A stretch of DNA of 64,000 nt from Fluviicola sp. (lineage in GTDB: Bacteria; Bacteroidota; Bacteroidia; Flavobacteriales_D; Crocinitomicaceae), in assembly GCA_029866325.1 (NCBI GenBank), contig JARWZO010000019.1:434001-498000 (forward strand), in the 5' to 3' direction. The translations under genes were made by a program, and so were the position numbers. The notes beneath the pieces are model-generated. The model saw nothing but the letters and a program-made list of their open reading frames with translations. It was not told the DNA's origin and did no database searches. How positions within the stretch are numbered: position 1 is the first letter of the stretch; each line of letters opens with the position of its first letter. Below are positions 24,537 to 32,933 of this stretch, one piece after another.

Positions 24537-25301
24537 TCAAACAGCCAACTCCAATCCCACCGGACAGTGGTCGGAACCATGAATTTCGTTGTGAATCGTG
24601 GCCGATTTCACCTGACCGAGGAACGATTCACTGACCAAAAAGTAATCGATTCTCCAGCCGATATTCTTCTCACGAGCGCCACCACGGTAACTCCACCAAG
24701 AATATTTCACCTCATCTCCATTTTTGGCTCTGAAAGAATCAATTAATCCGGAGGCAAGATAATTGTCCATTCCGTCCATTTCTTCCTGCATGTGTCCGGC
24801 CGATTTGTTGTAATTGGCTTTCGGGCGAGCTAAGTCGATGGATTTATGCGCCACGTTCAAATCGCCACAAACGATCACCGGTTTTTTAGCTTCCAGTCCT
24901 TTGAGGTATTTCAGGAAATCGGCGTCCCACGTTTGGCGGTAACCTAAGCGCAACAATTCACTTCCCGAATTTGGAGTATATACCGTAATCAGGTAAAAAT
25001 TGGCGTATTCCGCACAAATAACCCGACCTTCTTTATCGTGTTCGGCGATTCCCATATCGAAGGTAATACTGATTGGCTCCGTCTTCGATAAAATGGCTGT
25101 TCCTGAATATCCTTTTCGTTCCGCTTCGTTGGCATACACGTAAGTATAGCCCAAAGGAGCAACGGTTTCTTTGACCTGTTCTACAGTGGCTTTGGTTTCT
25201 TGCAGACAGATCATGTCCATACCCATGACTTGCATGTCGGTTAAAAATGATTTTCCTGCTATGGCGCGGATTCCGTTTACGTTAAAGGATAGAATTTTCA
25301 T
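24537..25301 (-). CDS. xth: Exodeoxyribonuclease III / AP endonuclease
   Basis: 254 residues. Motifs of the ExoIII family in order: MKILSFNVNGIRAIAGK (metal-binding Asn), MICLQETKATVEQV (catalytic Glu), TVYTPNSG, VCGDLNVAHKSIDLARPK (Asp/Asn), YSWWSYRGGAREKNIGWRIDYFLVSESF and the final GSDHCPVGLEL with the catalytic His. It cleaves abasic sites and trims 3' ends in base-excision repair. It is divergent from the MutS2 gene. Confidence 0.95.
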   Translation of the reverse strand: MKILSFNVNGIRAIAGKSFLTDMQVMGMDMICLQETKATVEQVKETVAPLGYTYVYANEAERKGYSGTAILSKTEPISITFDMGIAEHDKEGRVICAEYANFYLITVYTPNSGSELLRLGYRQTWDADFLKYLKGLEAKKPVIVCGDLNVAHKSIDLARPKANYNKSAGHMQEEMDGMDNYLASGLIDSFRAKNGDEVKYSWWSYRGGAREKNIGWRIDYFLVSESFLGQVKSATIHNEIHGSDHCPVGLELAV

Positions 25302-25432
25302 GGATCATTGATTTGAGGATAAATATAGCGATGAAATTCAAAACTGAAAATGTAAAATTGAAAAGTACCGATCCAAAACAGACTTCCTTTATCAGTCACT
25401 TCGGATCAAGATTTAGCATTAATTTTACACCC

Positions 25433-27565
25433 ATGAATGGTTTTGACCGGCAAACCTTGCATGATCTGGAATTTGTACAGATTCGCGAATGGTTGACAGC
25501 TTATAGTATTGGAGAAACAGCACAACAACGATTGGCCGATCTTGAGCCGTCGAATGATTTTCCGTTGGTGGAACAAGCATTGCTACGTGTAGCCGAATTT
25601 AAGACCATTCGTACCGATGGCGAGTCATTTCCTTCATTGGATTTTGATGAGCTATTGCCCGAAATCAGGCTGCTTCCTATCAAAAATGCCGTGTTGCAGC
25701 AGGAAGGATTTGTGCGCATTGTTCGCGCTTCTGATTTGGTGAATTCCTTGCTTCATTTCTTTGATAAACGTTCGCAGGATTTCCCGGAATTGACAGCCTT
25801 ACTCACCAATGTTTATCATACCCGCGAACTGATTGATAGCATCGAAAAAGTATTCGATCGCAAAGGTCAGATCAAAGATGACGCTTCTCCTGAACTAGCT
25901 CGAATCCGACAACAAATCGGGGTTTTGCGCAACCAAATCAACCGCAATTTCGACAAGGAAATGCGCAAATGGCTCAAAGAAGGTATGCTGGGCGAAACCA
26001 AGGAAGCATTTGTGAATGAACGACGCGTATTGACGGTGATGTCGAGCCACAAACGCAAAATTGGCGGATCGGTGGTGGGTTCTTCCAAAACAGGAAGTTT
26101 GACCTTTATAGAACCTGCTGTAAATGTGCCGCTCAATAACGAATTGGAACTTTCGCTTGATGATGAGCGCAAGGAGATTTTTCGCATTTTACAGGAACTG
26201 ACCCGCGAAATTGCCCATCATTTACCGTTGATTGAAGCGTACCAGATTCTGTTGACCGAATTGGATTTCATCAACGCCAAAACAAAACTAGCGCTGGAAT
26301 TAAACGCGGTGCTACCGGGCATTGTGCGTCATACACGAATCGAATTAATTGATGCTTTCCATCCTATTTTATGGAAAACCAATAAACTGGCCGGAAAACC
26401 GACACTTCCTCAGAGTTTGATTTTAGACCAAAACGGCAGAATGTTGGTGATTTCCGGTCCGAATGCCGGTGGAAAATCAATCACGCTGAAAACAATTGGT
26501 TTGTTGCAAGTGATGCTTCAGGCAGGATTACTGGTTCCGGTGCATGAAAACAGCCAATTGTGTTTTTTTCAGCAGGTGTTGACCGATATTGGTGATAATC
26601 AATCCATCGAAAACGAGTTGAGTACCTATTCGTATCGCCTCAAGCGAATGAAATATTTCCTAAAGGTTTCAAACAAACGAACCTTGCTCTTATTGGACGA
26701 ATTCGGTACGGGTTCTGATCCTGAATTGGGAGGCGCGCTGGCGGAAGTGTTTTTCGAGGAATTGTACAAACGCAAGAGTTACGCGGTCATCACTACACAT
26801 TACGCCAACATCAAACTCAAAGCAGATCGTTTGCCGCAAGCCGTAAACGGTTGCATGCTATTCGATACTGAAACACTGGAACCGCTTTACCGTTTTTCAA
26901 TGGGGCAGCCGGGAAGTTCATTTACGTTTGAAGTCGCGCAAATGAATGGCATTCCGATGAATTTAATTGAAGAAGCCAAAGGAAAACTCGACGACAGCAA
27001 AGTAAACATGGACCGATTGCTGCATGAATTAAATCGTGAGAAATCGTATCTGGAACAACTGAACAAAGCGCACATTGAAGCGCAAGAATTGGCTGAAGCC
27101 GCTCGGTTGGATTACATTCAGAAAAAAGAACGCTTCGAAGAACGCATGCGCGCGCAGCAAGATGTGATCGAAAAAAATAACTTGTACCTCAATTCGGGGA
27201 AAAAGATGAAGCAATTCATTGATCGTTATCAAACGAAATCGCGCAAAAAAGACAGCAACAATCCACTATTGGAAGATGTGCGAAAATATTTGTTGGTCGA
27301 AAAATCGAAAATCGAGGAAAGTAAACGCAAGGAGGAGTTGGTAAAGCAAGCCGGTATTCCAATAAAAAAACCGAAAAAACAAAAACCGGGTGTTGTTGAA
27401 AAAGATCCTTACCAGCGCGATAAGATTGTGTTGGGTTCAACAGTGAAAATGATCGAAACCAAACAATCGGGAACGGTAGAAGAAATCAAAGGACATTTAT
27501 TGACGGTGGTTTTCGGTTTTATGCGCTTGAAAGTGGAGCGTGAGAAACTGATGTGGGTGAAATAA
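25433..27565 (+). CDS. MutS2-type ATPase without Smr domain
   Basis: 710 residues from the Met at 25433; the 40 residues of the ORF-track extension are rejected because family members begin like MNGFDRQTLHDLEFVQIREWL. The core and clamp regions (DELLPEIRLLPIKNA, RIRQQIGVLRNQINRNFDKE, KRKIGGSVVGSSKTGSLTFIEP) precede the ATPase: Walker A GPNAGGKSITLK, DIGDNQSIENELSTYS, Walker B LLLLDEFGTGSDPELGGALAE, VITTHYANIK. A coiled coil follows at about 540-660 and a KOW-like end (VLGSTVKMIETKQSGTVEEI). The Smr nuclease domain of B. subtilis MutS2 is absent. The family acts in recombination control or ribosome rescue; which applies here is unknown. Confidence 0.9.
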   Translation: MNGFDRQTLHDLEFVQIREWLTAYSIGETAQQRLADLEPSNDFPLVEQALLRVAEFKTIRTDGESFPSLDFDELLPEIRLLPIKNAVLQQEGFVRIVRASDLVNSLLHFFDKRSQDFPELTALLTNVYHTRELIDSIEKVFDRKGQIKDDASPELARIRQQIGVLRNQINRNFDKEMRKWLKEGMLGETKEAFVNERRVLTVMSSHKRKIGGSVVGSSKTGSLTFIEPAVNVPLNNELELSLDDERKEIFRILQELTREIAHHLPLIEAYQILLTELDFINAKTKLALELNAVLPGIVRHTRIELIDAFHPILWKTNKLAGKPTLPQSLILDQNGRMLVISGPNAGGKSITLKTIGLLQVMLQAGLLVPVHENSQLCFFQQVLTDIGDNQSIENELSTYSYRLKRMKYFLKVSNKRTLLLLDEFGTGSDPELGGALAEVFFEELYKRKSYAVITTHYANIKLKADRLPQAVNGCMLFDTETLEPLYRFSMGQPGSSFTFEVAQMNGIPMNLIEEAKGKLDDSKVNMDRLLHELNREKSYLEQLNKAHIEAQELAEAARLDYIQKKERFEERMRAQQDVIEKNNLYLNSGKKMKQFIDRYQTKSRKKDSNNPLLEDVRKYLLVEKSKIEESKRKEELVKQAGIPIKKPKKQKPGVVEKDPYQRDKIVLGSTVKMIETKQSGTVEEIKGHLLTVVFGFMRLKVEREKLMWVK

Positions 27566-27597
27566 CCCGCTAGAATGAGATCACTCAACTCCCTGGT

Positions 27598-28014
27598 TCA
27601 ACAAGTTTGGAATACTCCCGTTGTATCTTCTTTTTCATTTAACAAAACATACTCGCTTGTTGAATTGAATAAATGTTTTCTATGTTGCACTCCCCAAGCG
27701 CCAATTTCATAGATTACTTTTTGCAATGATTTTCCATATTCGGTAATTTCATATTCTACTGTAATGGGTTTTGTATTGCAAACTGTGCGTTTTACCAGTT
27801 GATTGATTTCCAATTCCTGTAATTCTTTTGAAAGCATTTTAGCACCAATTCCACCAACTGTTCGTTTCAAATCCATGAATTTCAACTTTTCAGTCATGAT
27901 CAACGTGCCTATGATTTGAACTTTCCATTTACCCGAAAGCAATTCCATTGTATCGCGAATAGCCAATAGGGTATGATTACAGGCTTCTGACCGCTCTTGC
28001 TTTTCTTTTTTCAT
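27598..28014 (-). CDS. HxlR family transcriptional regulator
   Basis: 138 residues. The winged helix is clear: LSGKWKVQIIGTLIMTEKLKFMDLKRTVGGIGAKMLSKELQELEINQLVKRTV, followed by VEYEITEYGKSLQKVIYEIGAWGVQH. One Cys lies before the HTH (SEACNHTLL), the position used for redox sensing in HypR/YodB-type members, so thiol sensing is possible. It is divergent from a DoxX-like gene with inverted repeats in between, the usual arrangement for a regulator of its neighbour. Confidence 0.93.
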   Translation of the reverse strand: MKKEKQERSEACNHTLLAIRDTMELLSGKWKVQIIGTLIMTEKLKFMDLKRTVGGIGAKMLSKELQELEINQLVKRTVCNTKPITVEYEITEYGKSLQKVIYEIGAWGVQHRKHLFNSTSEYVLLNEKEDTTGVFQTC

Positions 28015-28046
28015 AATTCAACTTTCTCTTTACAAAAATAGGTTTT

Positions 28047-28084
28047 GATACCTGTATCTCTAAGTTAGTTTCTTCAAGGAAACT
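28047..28084. promoter_or_regulatory. Inverted repeats in hxlR-doxX intergenic region
   Basis: GATAC-CT-GTATC at 28047-28058 and AGTTTC-TTCAAG-GAAACT at 28067-28084 are perfect inverted repeats between the divergent genes, and AGTTTC recurs once more at 28085. They are candidate HxlR binding sites. A minus-strand TATTTTTG at 28033-28040 is a -7 box for hxlR. Confidence 0.55.
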
Positions 28085-28103
28085 AGTTTCTAAAAGGAAA
28101 TCA

Positions 28104-28538
28104 ATGGCAAAAGTAAACTATCCATCCGATAGCTTTGCTCAAAAATTCAAACTCATGAAAAAAGACAACATTATTTATTGGATCTCAACCGGACTATTTG
28201 CAGCCATGATGAGCCTTTCGGCAACAATGTATTTTATTTCTCCGGAAATAAAAGCCAATTTTGACAAACTCGGTTTTCAGGACGCGTTTCGCATTGAACT
28301 CGGCGTAGCCAAGCTCTTAGGGGCTTTGGTCTTGATTCTTCCTTTCTTTAAAGGAAACATCAAAGAATGGGCCTACGCAGGTTTCGGAATCACATTGATC
28401 TCAGCGTTTATTCTTCACTTAAGTGTTGGTGATCCTGTAGGAGATAGCGTTGCTCCCCTAGTATTTTTTGGAATCATAGTGCTTTCGCATGTTTATTATC
28501 ATAAGCGAATGAAGAATCAGCTTGTAGCTGCTAAATAA
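28104..28538 (+). CDS. DoxX-like membrane protein
   Basis: 144 residues with four membrane segments: IIYWISTGLFAAMMSLSATMYF, VAKLLGALVLILPFF, WAYAGFGITLISAFILHLSV and APLVFFGIIVLSHVYYH. LGVAKLLGALVLILPF with the following helix is the DoxX-like pattern. Such proteins are often controlled by the HxlR regulator encoded divergently, as here. The reaction is unknown; members are linked to redox or thiol stress. Confidence 0.87.
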   Translation: MAKVNYPSDSFAQKFKLMKKDNIIYWISTGLFAAMMSLSATMYFISPEIKANFDKLGFQDAFRIELGVAKLLGALVLILPFFKGNIKEWAYAGFGITLISAFILHLSVGDPVGDSVAPLVFFGIIVLSHVYYHKRMKNQLVAAK

Positions 28539-28600
28539 AAATCAAGTTTAGGAAATGAGCAGTTGTTGGCATCGGTTTATTACTTTCGAAAAAAAACCAA

Positions 28601-29809
28601 ATGTTAACAACTGCTCAACTTGCTTCTCAGACTACTTATAGTTTATTATCTGTTTTTATCGAACGGATATCTTTTTATGGCGTTCGTTCTTTATTATTGA
28701 TGTACCTGATTAGTGATAGCTTAAACTGGAAAGAAGAACAAGCACTTTCATTATATGCAATTTTCATCACTGCAAATCAATTAATGAGACCGCTTGGAGG
28801 ATTGGTGGCAGATTTCTTACTTGGTATTAAACGAACCGCTATGTTGGGAATGCTGCTGCAATCTTTAGGGTGCTTTACGCTTGTGATAAACACAAATACA
28901 TCACTTTACGCAGGCTTATTGCTCATCACAATCGGAAGTGGATTATACTCACCTGCGAACATCGCCCACTTGTTACGAATCTATAATGGCAGACGAACAA
29001 AAACAGATGGTGCATTATCTATCAATTACTTAATGATTAATGCTGGTGCATTTCTTGGTCCATTTCTTTTATTTCCATTTACAGATACTATTTCTTATCA
29101 TTTATCATTCATTGTAGCTGGAATATTATCCATCTCAGGACTCGTATTGACACTCTTTTATAAAGAACAAAGCTACCCTGTACCGCCATCAGAGAAAAAT
29201 CAATTTTCCAAAACGCTAAGCTTTTGGGCGATAATCGGTATTATCGTTGCCTGTACTTTTTACTGGTTCGCTTATTCAACAGGAACCAATTATTTTTCTC
29301 AGCAACAATTCGATCCAGAAAGTGCGATAGAAAATATGGTTATTGTAATGATTATAGCAGCAATTTTAAGTGTTATCTGGTATTTCGTTTCAATAAAACC
29401 AGCTATAAAGTACATGTTAGGAGCATTTATAACGGGTGCTGCCATATTGTTATTTCAGATATTTGGATATTCATCAATAAACATGCTGGTCGTACCAATT
29501 TTACTTGGCTTAGGAGAACTCTTATTTTCAATATCCGGATATTCCATTCTTCAACGTTTCACCAATCAGAAATACATCTGTACAGTCATAGGTTGCACAT
29601 TGGGAATCTCATCTTTCTTATCCAACAATCTAACCAACTGGTTTTATGATAAATACAACAACAACTTCCTTGGTAGCTTTTTCGGAGTAGTCGGCTTATT
29701 TCTCACAAGTATTATACTCCTCATACTGATTCTGGTTTTTAGAAAACACAAAGGAAATAGTGACGCGGATAGATTTCCCATAACAGATAACTCCCTCATT
29801 GACCAATAA
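28601..29809 (+). CDS. POT/PTR-like MFS transporter
   Basis: 402 residues with about twelve membrane helices. The first helix region SVFIERISFYGVRSLLLMYLI matches the POT/PTR signature (E-R-x-x-x-Y-G-x-R), and GGLVADFLLGIKRTAMLGMLLQ is the MFS cytoplasmic loop. GSGLYSPANIAHLLRIYNGRRTKTDGALSINYLMINAGAFLGP corresponds to the second POT signature. It is probably a proton-coupled uptake carrier for peptides or a related solute. It is shorter than typical bacterial POT members (about 450-500). Base composition looks AT-richer than its neighbours, which could mean recent acquisition. Confidence 0.8.
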   Translation: MLTTAQLASQTTYSLLSVFIERISFYGVRSLLLMYLISDSLNWKEEQALSLYAIFITANQLMRPLGGLVADFLLGIKRTAMLGMLLQSLGCFTLVINTNTSLYAGLLLITIGSGLYSPANIAHLLRIYNGRRTKTDGALSINYLMINAGAFLGPFLLFPFTDTISYHLSFIVAGILSISGLVLTLFYKEQSYPVPPSEKNQFSKTLSFWAIIGIIVACTFYWFAYSTGTNYFSQQQFDPESAIENMVIVMIIAAILSVIWYFVSIKPAIKYMLGAFITGAAILLFQIFGYSSINMLVVPILLGLGELLFSISGYSILQRFTNQKYICTVIGCTLGISSFLSNNLTNWFYDKYNNNFLGSFFGVVGLFLTSIILLILILVFRKHKGNSDADRFPITDNSLIDQ

Positions 29810-29817
29810 ATACGAAA

Positions 29818-30588
29818 TCACTCCCCCAACCGCACCCGAAAACCTGCCGATGAACTAAACACCATTTTTCGTACACCAATTGGCGGTCGGCTATCGTAGA
29901 AAAAATTGTATTCCATGCGAATATCAAGGCGCTTGAGAATGTGAAAACCCAAGGTGTACTGTCCGGCAACGCGAATATCATTGAGGTCAGTCCAAAGCGG
30001 TTGCGCATAAGTAGCTGCCGTAAACGAAAATCCCTTTTTGCTTTCGATGAACCACGACAGGTAATTACTCCAGCGCAAGTCTTCGTTGATCACACCATCC
30101 GATTGCAATTCTTCGTATTCGTAAAAGGTGGAGGTTCCCACAAAACAGCGAATGTTATTGGTATCCAGAAACTTCCAGCGAATGCCTGTTCCAACCAATG
30201 AGCGTACTTTCTGGTTCAGCAACTGGTTGTATTGCACCTGTGCATACGATTCCCATTTCCACGGACTGTTGAACAAACGATACGCATAACGAAAATGCGA
30301 CATTCCTGAATTGGCATACACTTGCCCCTTTCCTCCTGTATAGACCAAATCAGACAACAAGAGGTAATAATGCTTGCGGCTTTTGTATTGCACTTTCGGT
30401 CTGAAATTGGCCGAATAAAACAGTTTGTTGTTTTGAATGGCTGAAAATCCGGCATCTAAACTTCCGCTCCAACCCGCAGTATCGTCGTAAATGCGTTTGT
30501 TTTCGATGTTTACGACTTGTGTTCGACCAATCATTGAGTTTCCAAACACCAGTGAAAAAAGAAACAGATATGCTTTCATGGAACTCAT
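29818..30588 (-). CDS. DUF481-like outer-membrane protein
   Basis: 256 residues with a signal peptide (AYLFLFSLVFGNSMIGRTQ). The mature start VVNIENKRIYDDTAGWSGSLDAGFSAIQNN and the alternating aromatic strands (YYLLLSDLVYTGGKGQVY, HFRYAYRLFNSPWKWESYAQ, VRSLVGTGIRWKFLD) fit the DUF481/YdiY family of outer-membrane beta-barrels. The gene overlaps the preceding permease gene by ATGA and is third in the tgt operon. The start may be the first Met or the one three codons later. Function unknown. Confidence 0.82.
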   Translation of the reverse strand: MSSMKAYLFLFSLVFGNSMIGRTQVVNIENKRIYDDTAGWSGSLDAGFSAIQNNKLFYSANFRPKVQYKSRKHYYLLLSDLVYTGGKGQVYANSGMSHFRYAYRLFNSPWKWESYAQVQYNQLLNQKVRSLVGTGIRWKFLDTNNIRCFVGTSTFYEYEELQSDGVINEDLRWSNYLSWFIESKKGFSFTAATYAQPLWTDLNDIRVAGQYTLGFHILKRLDIRMEYNFFYDSRPPIGVRKMVFSSSAGFRVRLGE

Positions 30589-31706
30589 TTAGGCGCTACA
30601 CGATAAAGGAAATAAGCAATGATTCCAAACATCACATTCGGAATCCAAACGGCGGCAACAGGCGGAAAACCGACTTTTATGGCGGCTACTGTGGTGACTT
30701 TCATCGCGAAGATGTAAACAAATACAAACACCAAACCGATCGCAATGTTGATTCCGATTCCACCGCGTTTCTTTCTGCTGGAAACCGAAACACCGATTAA
30801 GGTGAGAACATAAGTGGCAAACGGATACGATGTCCGCTGATGCAATTCGATCTCAAACGTAGGAACCATGGGGTTTCCCTTTTTCTTTTCCTTTTCAATG
30901 AAGTTCGTTAATTCCGTATAAGTCATGGCTTCGGCAATGTTTTCACGCTGCGCCATTTCATCGATCCGAAAATTGAAGATGGTATCTTTAAAATGACCTT
31001 CCACAATGGTATCATTCACAAATTTCAATTCCTTTTCACCGATTTCATTGATGACTTCTGTTGGTGGTGTAACGATCCTGATGTAATAATCGGTCAGTTG
31101 CCATCTATTGGTTCCCGGGAATCCTTTGGCCGAACGCGCTCTGAAAAAGCGAATCTGTTCTCCGTCTTCGTTGAATTTCTGAATTTCCAAATCATTGATT
31201 TGTTTGGCTTCGTCAATAAACACGCTGAAATGCACAAACTCATTTCCAGGAAATTCGGCCTGATAATTTTCAATCGCCAAACGATCACGGTAGTAACGTT
31301 CTTCAAAATCGAGTCGCACTTTGTTGGATCGCGGAATTACAAAATGATTGAGCGCGAATGACATCATTGTAAGCACAGTAGCTCCTATCATGTAAGGTCG
31401 CAATATTCGAATGAAAGGCCTGCCACTGTTGAGCATCGGGATGATCTCGGTTTCCTGCGCCATTTTTGCAGTGAACCAAATCACGGAAATAAACACGATC
31501 AGCGAAGAGAATGTATTACCGTAATAAACGAGGAAATTGAGGTAATAATCGGTAATAATTGCCGACATCGGCGCTTCATTATCAATGAATTCCTGTAAAC
31601 GCTCAGCCAGATCAAATACCATTGCAAGCAACATGATCACACCCATCATAAAGAAGAAGGTTGTGAGGAATTTGCGAATGATGTATCGATCTAAAATTTT
31701 CAGCAT
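30585..31706 (-). CDS. LptF/LptG family permease
   Basis: 373 residues. YjgP/YjgQ family: MLKILDRYIIRKFLTTFFFMMGVIMLLAMVFDLAE, FSSLIVFISVIWFTAKMAQETEIIPMLNSGRPFIRILRPYM, then a periplasmic jelly-roll like domain at about 130-270 and three C-terminal membrane helices. It would form part of the LptB2FG exporter that extracts lipopolysaccharide from the inner membrane. F and G cannot be told apart. The gene starts 15 bases after tgt and overlaps the DUF481 gene, an order I recall in Flavobacteriales. Confidence 0.93.
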   Translation of the reverse strand: MLKILDRYIIRKFLTTFFFMMGVIMLLAMVFDLAERLQEFIDNEAPMSAIITDYYLNFLVYYGNTFSSLIVFISVIWFTAKMAQETEIIPMLNSGRPFIRILRPYMIGATVLTMMSFALNHFVIPRSNKVRLDFEERYYRDRLAIENYQAEFPGNEFVHFSVFIDEAKQINDLEIQKFNEDGEQIRFFRARSAKGFPGTNRWQLTDYYIRIVTPPTEVINEIGEKELKFVNDTIVEGHFKDTIFNFRIDEMAQRENIAEAMTYTELTNFIEKEKKKGNPMVPTFEIELHQRTSYPFATYVLTLIGVSVSSRKKRGGIGINIAIGLVFVFVYIFAMKVTTVAAIKVGFPPVAAVWIPNVMFGIIAYFLYRVAPK

Positions 31707-31721
31707 GAGCCTGTTTTCCGT

Positions 31722-32852
31722 TTATATTCTGCGTCCGAGCTTTTGTACTTGTTCGTCTTTCCAGGTTCGGAAAGTTCCATCCAAAATACGACGTCGCGCC
31801 TCTTTTACCAACGCTAAATAAAAGGCTAAATTATGAATCGTAGCAATTTGTATGGCTAAATTCTCCTTGGCTTTTACCAAATGATGCAAGTAAGCTTTGG
31901 TATAAACCTGATCAACATAAGCCGTTCCGGCAGGATCAATTGGCGAAAAATCCATTTTCCACTTTTCGTTTTTAATGTTGATCGTACCTTCTGAGGTAAA
32001 CAACATTCCGTGGCGAGCATTGCGAGAGGGCATCACACAATCGAACATATCAACTCCCAATGCAATGGCTTCGAGAATATTTACGGGTGTTCCCACTCCC
32101 ATGAGGTAACGCGGTTTTTCAGTTGGTAAAATAGAACACACCAAATCGGTCATGCTGTATAAATCTTCATCCGGTTCACCAACCGACAATCCACCGATGG
32201 CATTTCCAACAGCACCTTGTTCGGCAATAAACTCCGCTGATTGCTTGCGTAAGTCGGGGTAAACACTTCCCTGAACGATTGGAAACAGCATCTGATTGTG
32301 TCCGTACTTGGGTTCGGTTTTGTCCATCTGCGCAATGCAGCGTTTCAACCAGCGATGGGTCATGTGCATGGAACGTTGTGCGTAATCGTAATCGCACGGA
32401 TAGGGCGTACACTCATCAAATGCCATGATGATATCGGCACCGATGGTTCGTTGAATGTCAATAGCGTATTCTGGCGAAAAGAAATGATAACTTCCGTTGA
32501 TGTGCGATTGAAAACGAACACCTTCTTCAGTAATTTTTCGTGATCCTGCCAGTGAATAAACCTGATAACCGCCGCTATCGGTCAAAATCGGGCGTTCCCA
32601 ACCCATGAATTGATGCAATCCTCCGGCAGCTTCCATTACATCCATTCCCGGCCGCATATACAAATGATAAGTGTTTCCGAGAATAATTTGCGCATTCACA
32701 TCGTCGCGCAATTCTTGTTGGTGCACACCTTTCACGGTACCTTGTGTACCGACCGGCATAAAAATGGGTGTTTCAATGGTGCCATGATCCGTATGGAGCA
32801 TTCCTGCCCGTGCTTTTGACTGCGGATCTGTGTGCTTTAGCTCAAAGTGCAT
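31722..32852 (-). CDS. tgt: tRNA-guanine transglycosylase
   Basis: 376 residues from the Met at 32850-32852 (MHFELKHTDPQSKARAG), the usual family length. Signatures: IETPIFMPVGTQGTVKGV, ILGNTYHLYMRPGMDVM, PILTDSGGYQVYSLA with a catalytic Asp, MAFDECTPYP, IVQGSVYPDLR, GGLSVGEPDEDLY, YLMGVGTPVNILEAIALGVDMFDCVMPSRNARHG with the nucleophilic Asp region. The C-terminal zinc ligands of the standard CxCxxC form are not evident in this Bacteroidota type; see findings. It inserts preQ1 at position 34 of GUN tRNAs. First gene of the tgt-lptF/G-DUF481 operon. Confidence 0.95.
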   Translation of the reverse strand: MHFELKHTDPQSKARAGMLHTDHGTIETPIFMPVGTQGTVKGVHQQELRDDVNAQIILGNTYHLYMRPGMDVMEAAGGLHQFMGWERPILTDSGGYQVYSLAGSRKITEEGVRFQSHINGSYHFFSPEYAIDIQRTIGADIIMAFDECTPYPCDYDYAQRSMHMTHRWLKRCIAQMDKTEPKYGHNQMLFPIVQGSVYPDLRKQSAEFIAEQGAVGNAIGGLSVGEPDEDLYSMTDLVCSILPTEKPRYLMGVGTPVNILEAIALGVDMFDCVMPSRNARHGMLFTSEGTINIKNEKWKMDFSPIDPAGTAYVDQVYTKAYLHHLVKAKENLAIQIATIHNLAFYLALVKEARRRILDGTFRTWKDEQVQKLGRRI

Positions 32853-32875
32853 AAATGTGTTGAAAAATAAACGTT

Positions 32876-32883
32876 GCAAAGAT
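32876..32883 (-). promoter_or_regulatory. TAnnTTTG -7 box upstream of tgt
   Basis: TATCTTTG on the minus strand, 24 bases before the tgt start. A near-match CATCTTTG on the plus strand at about 32905 could serve the divergent glycosyltransferase gene. Confidence 0.5.
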
Positions 32884-32933
32884 AAGTGGATTTCAGAAAG
32901 CGCCCCATCTTTGTGGTTTTAGAAGCGTTTTTC

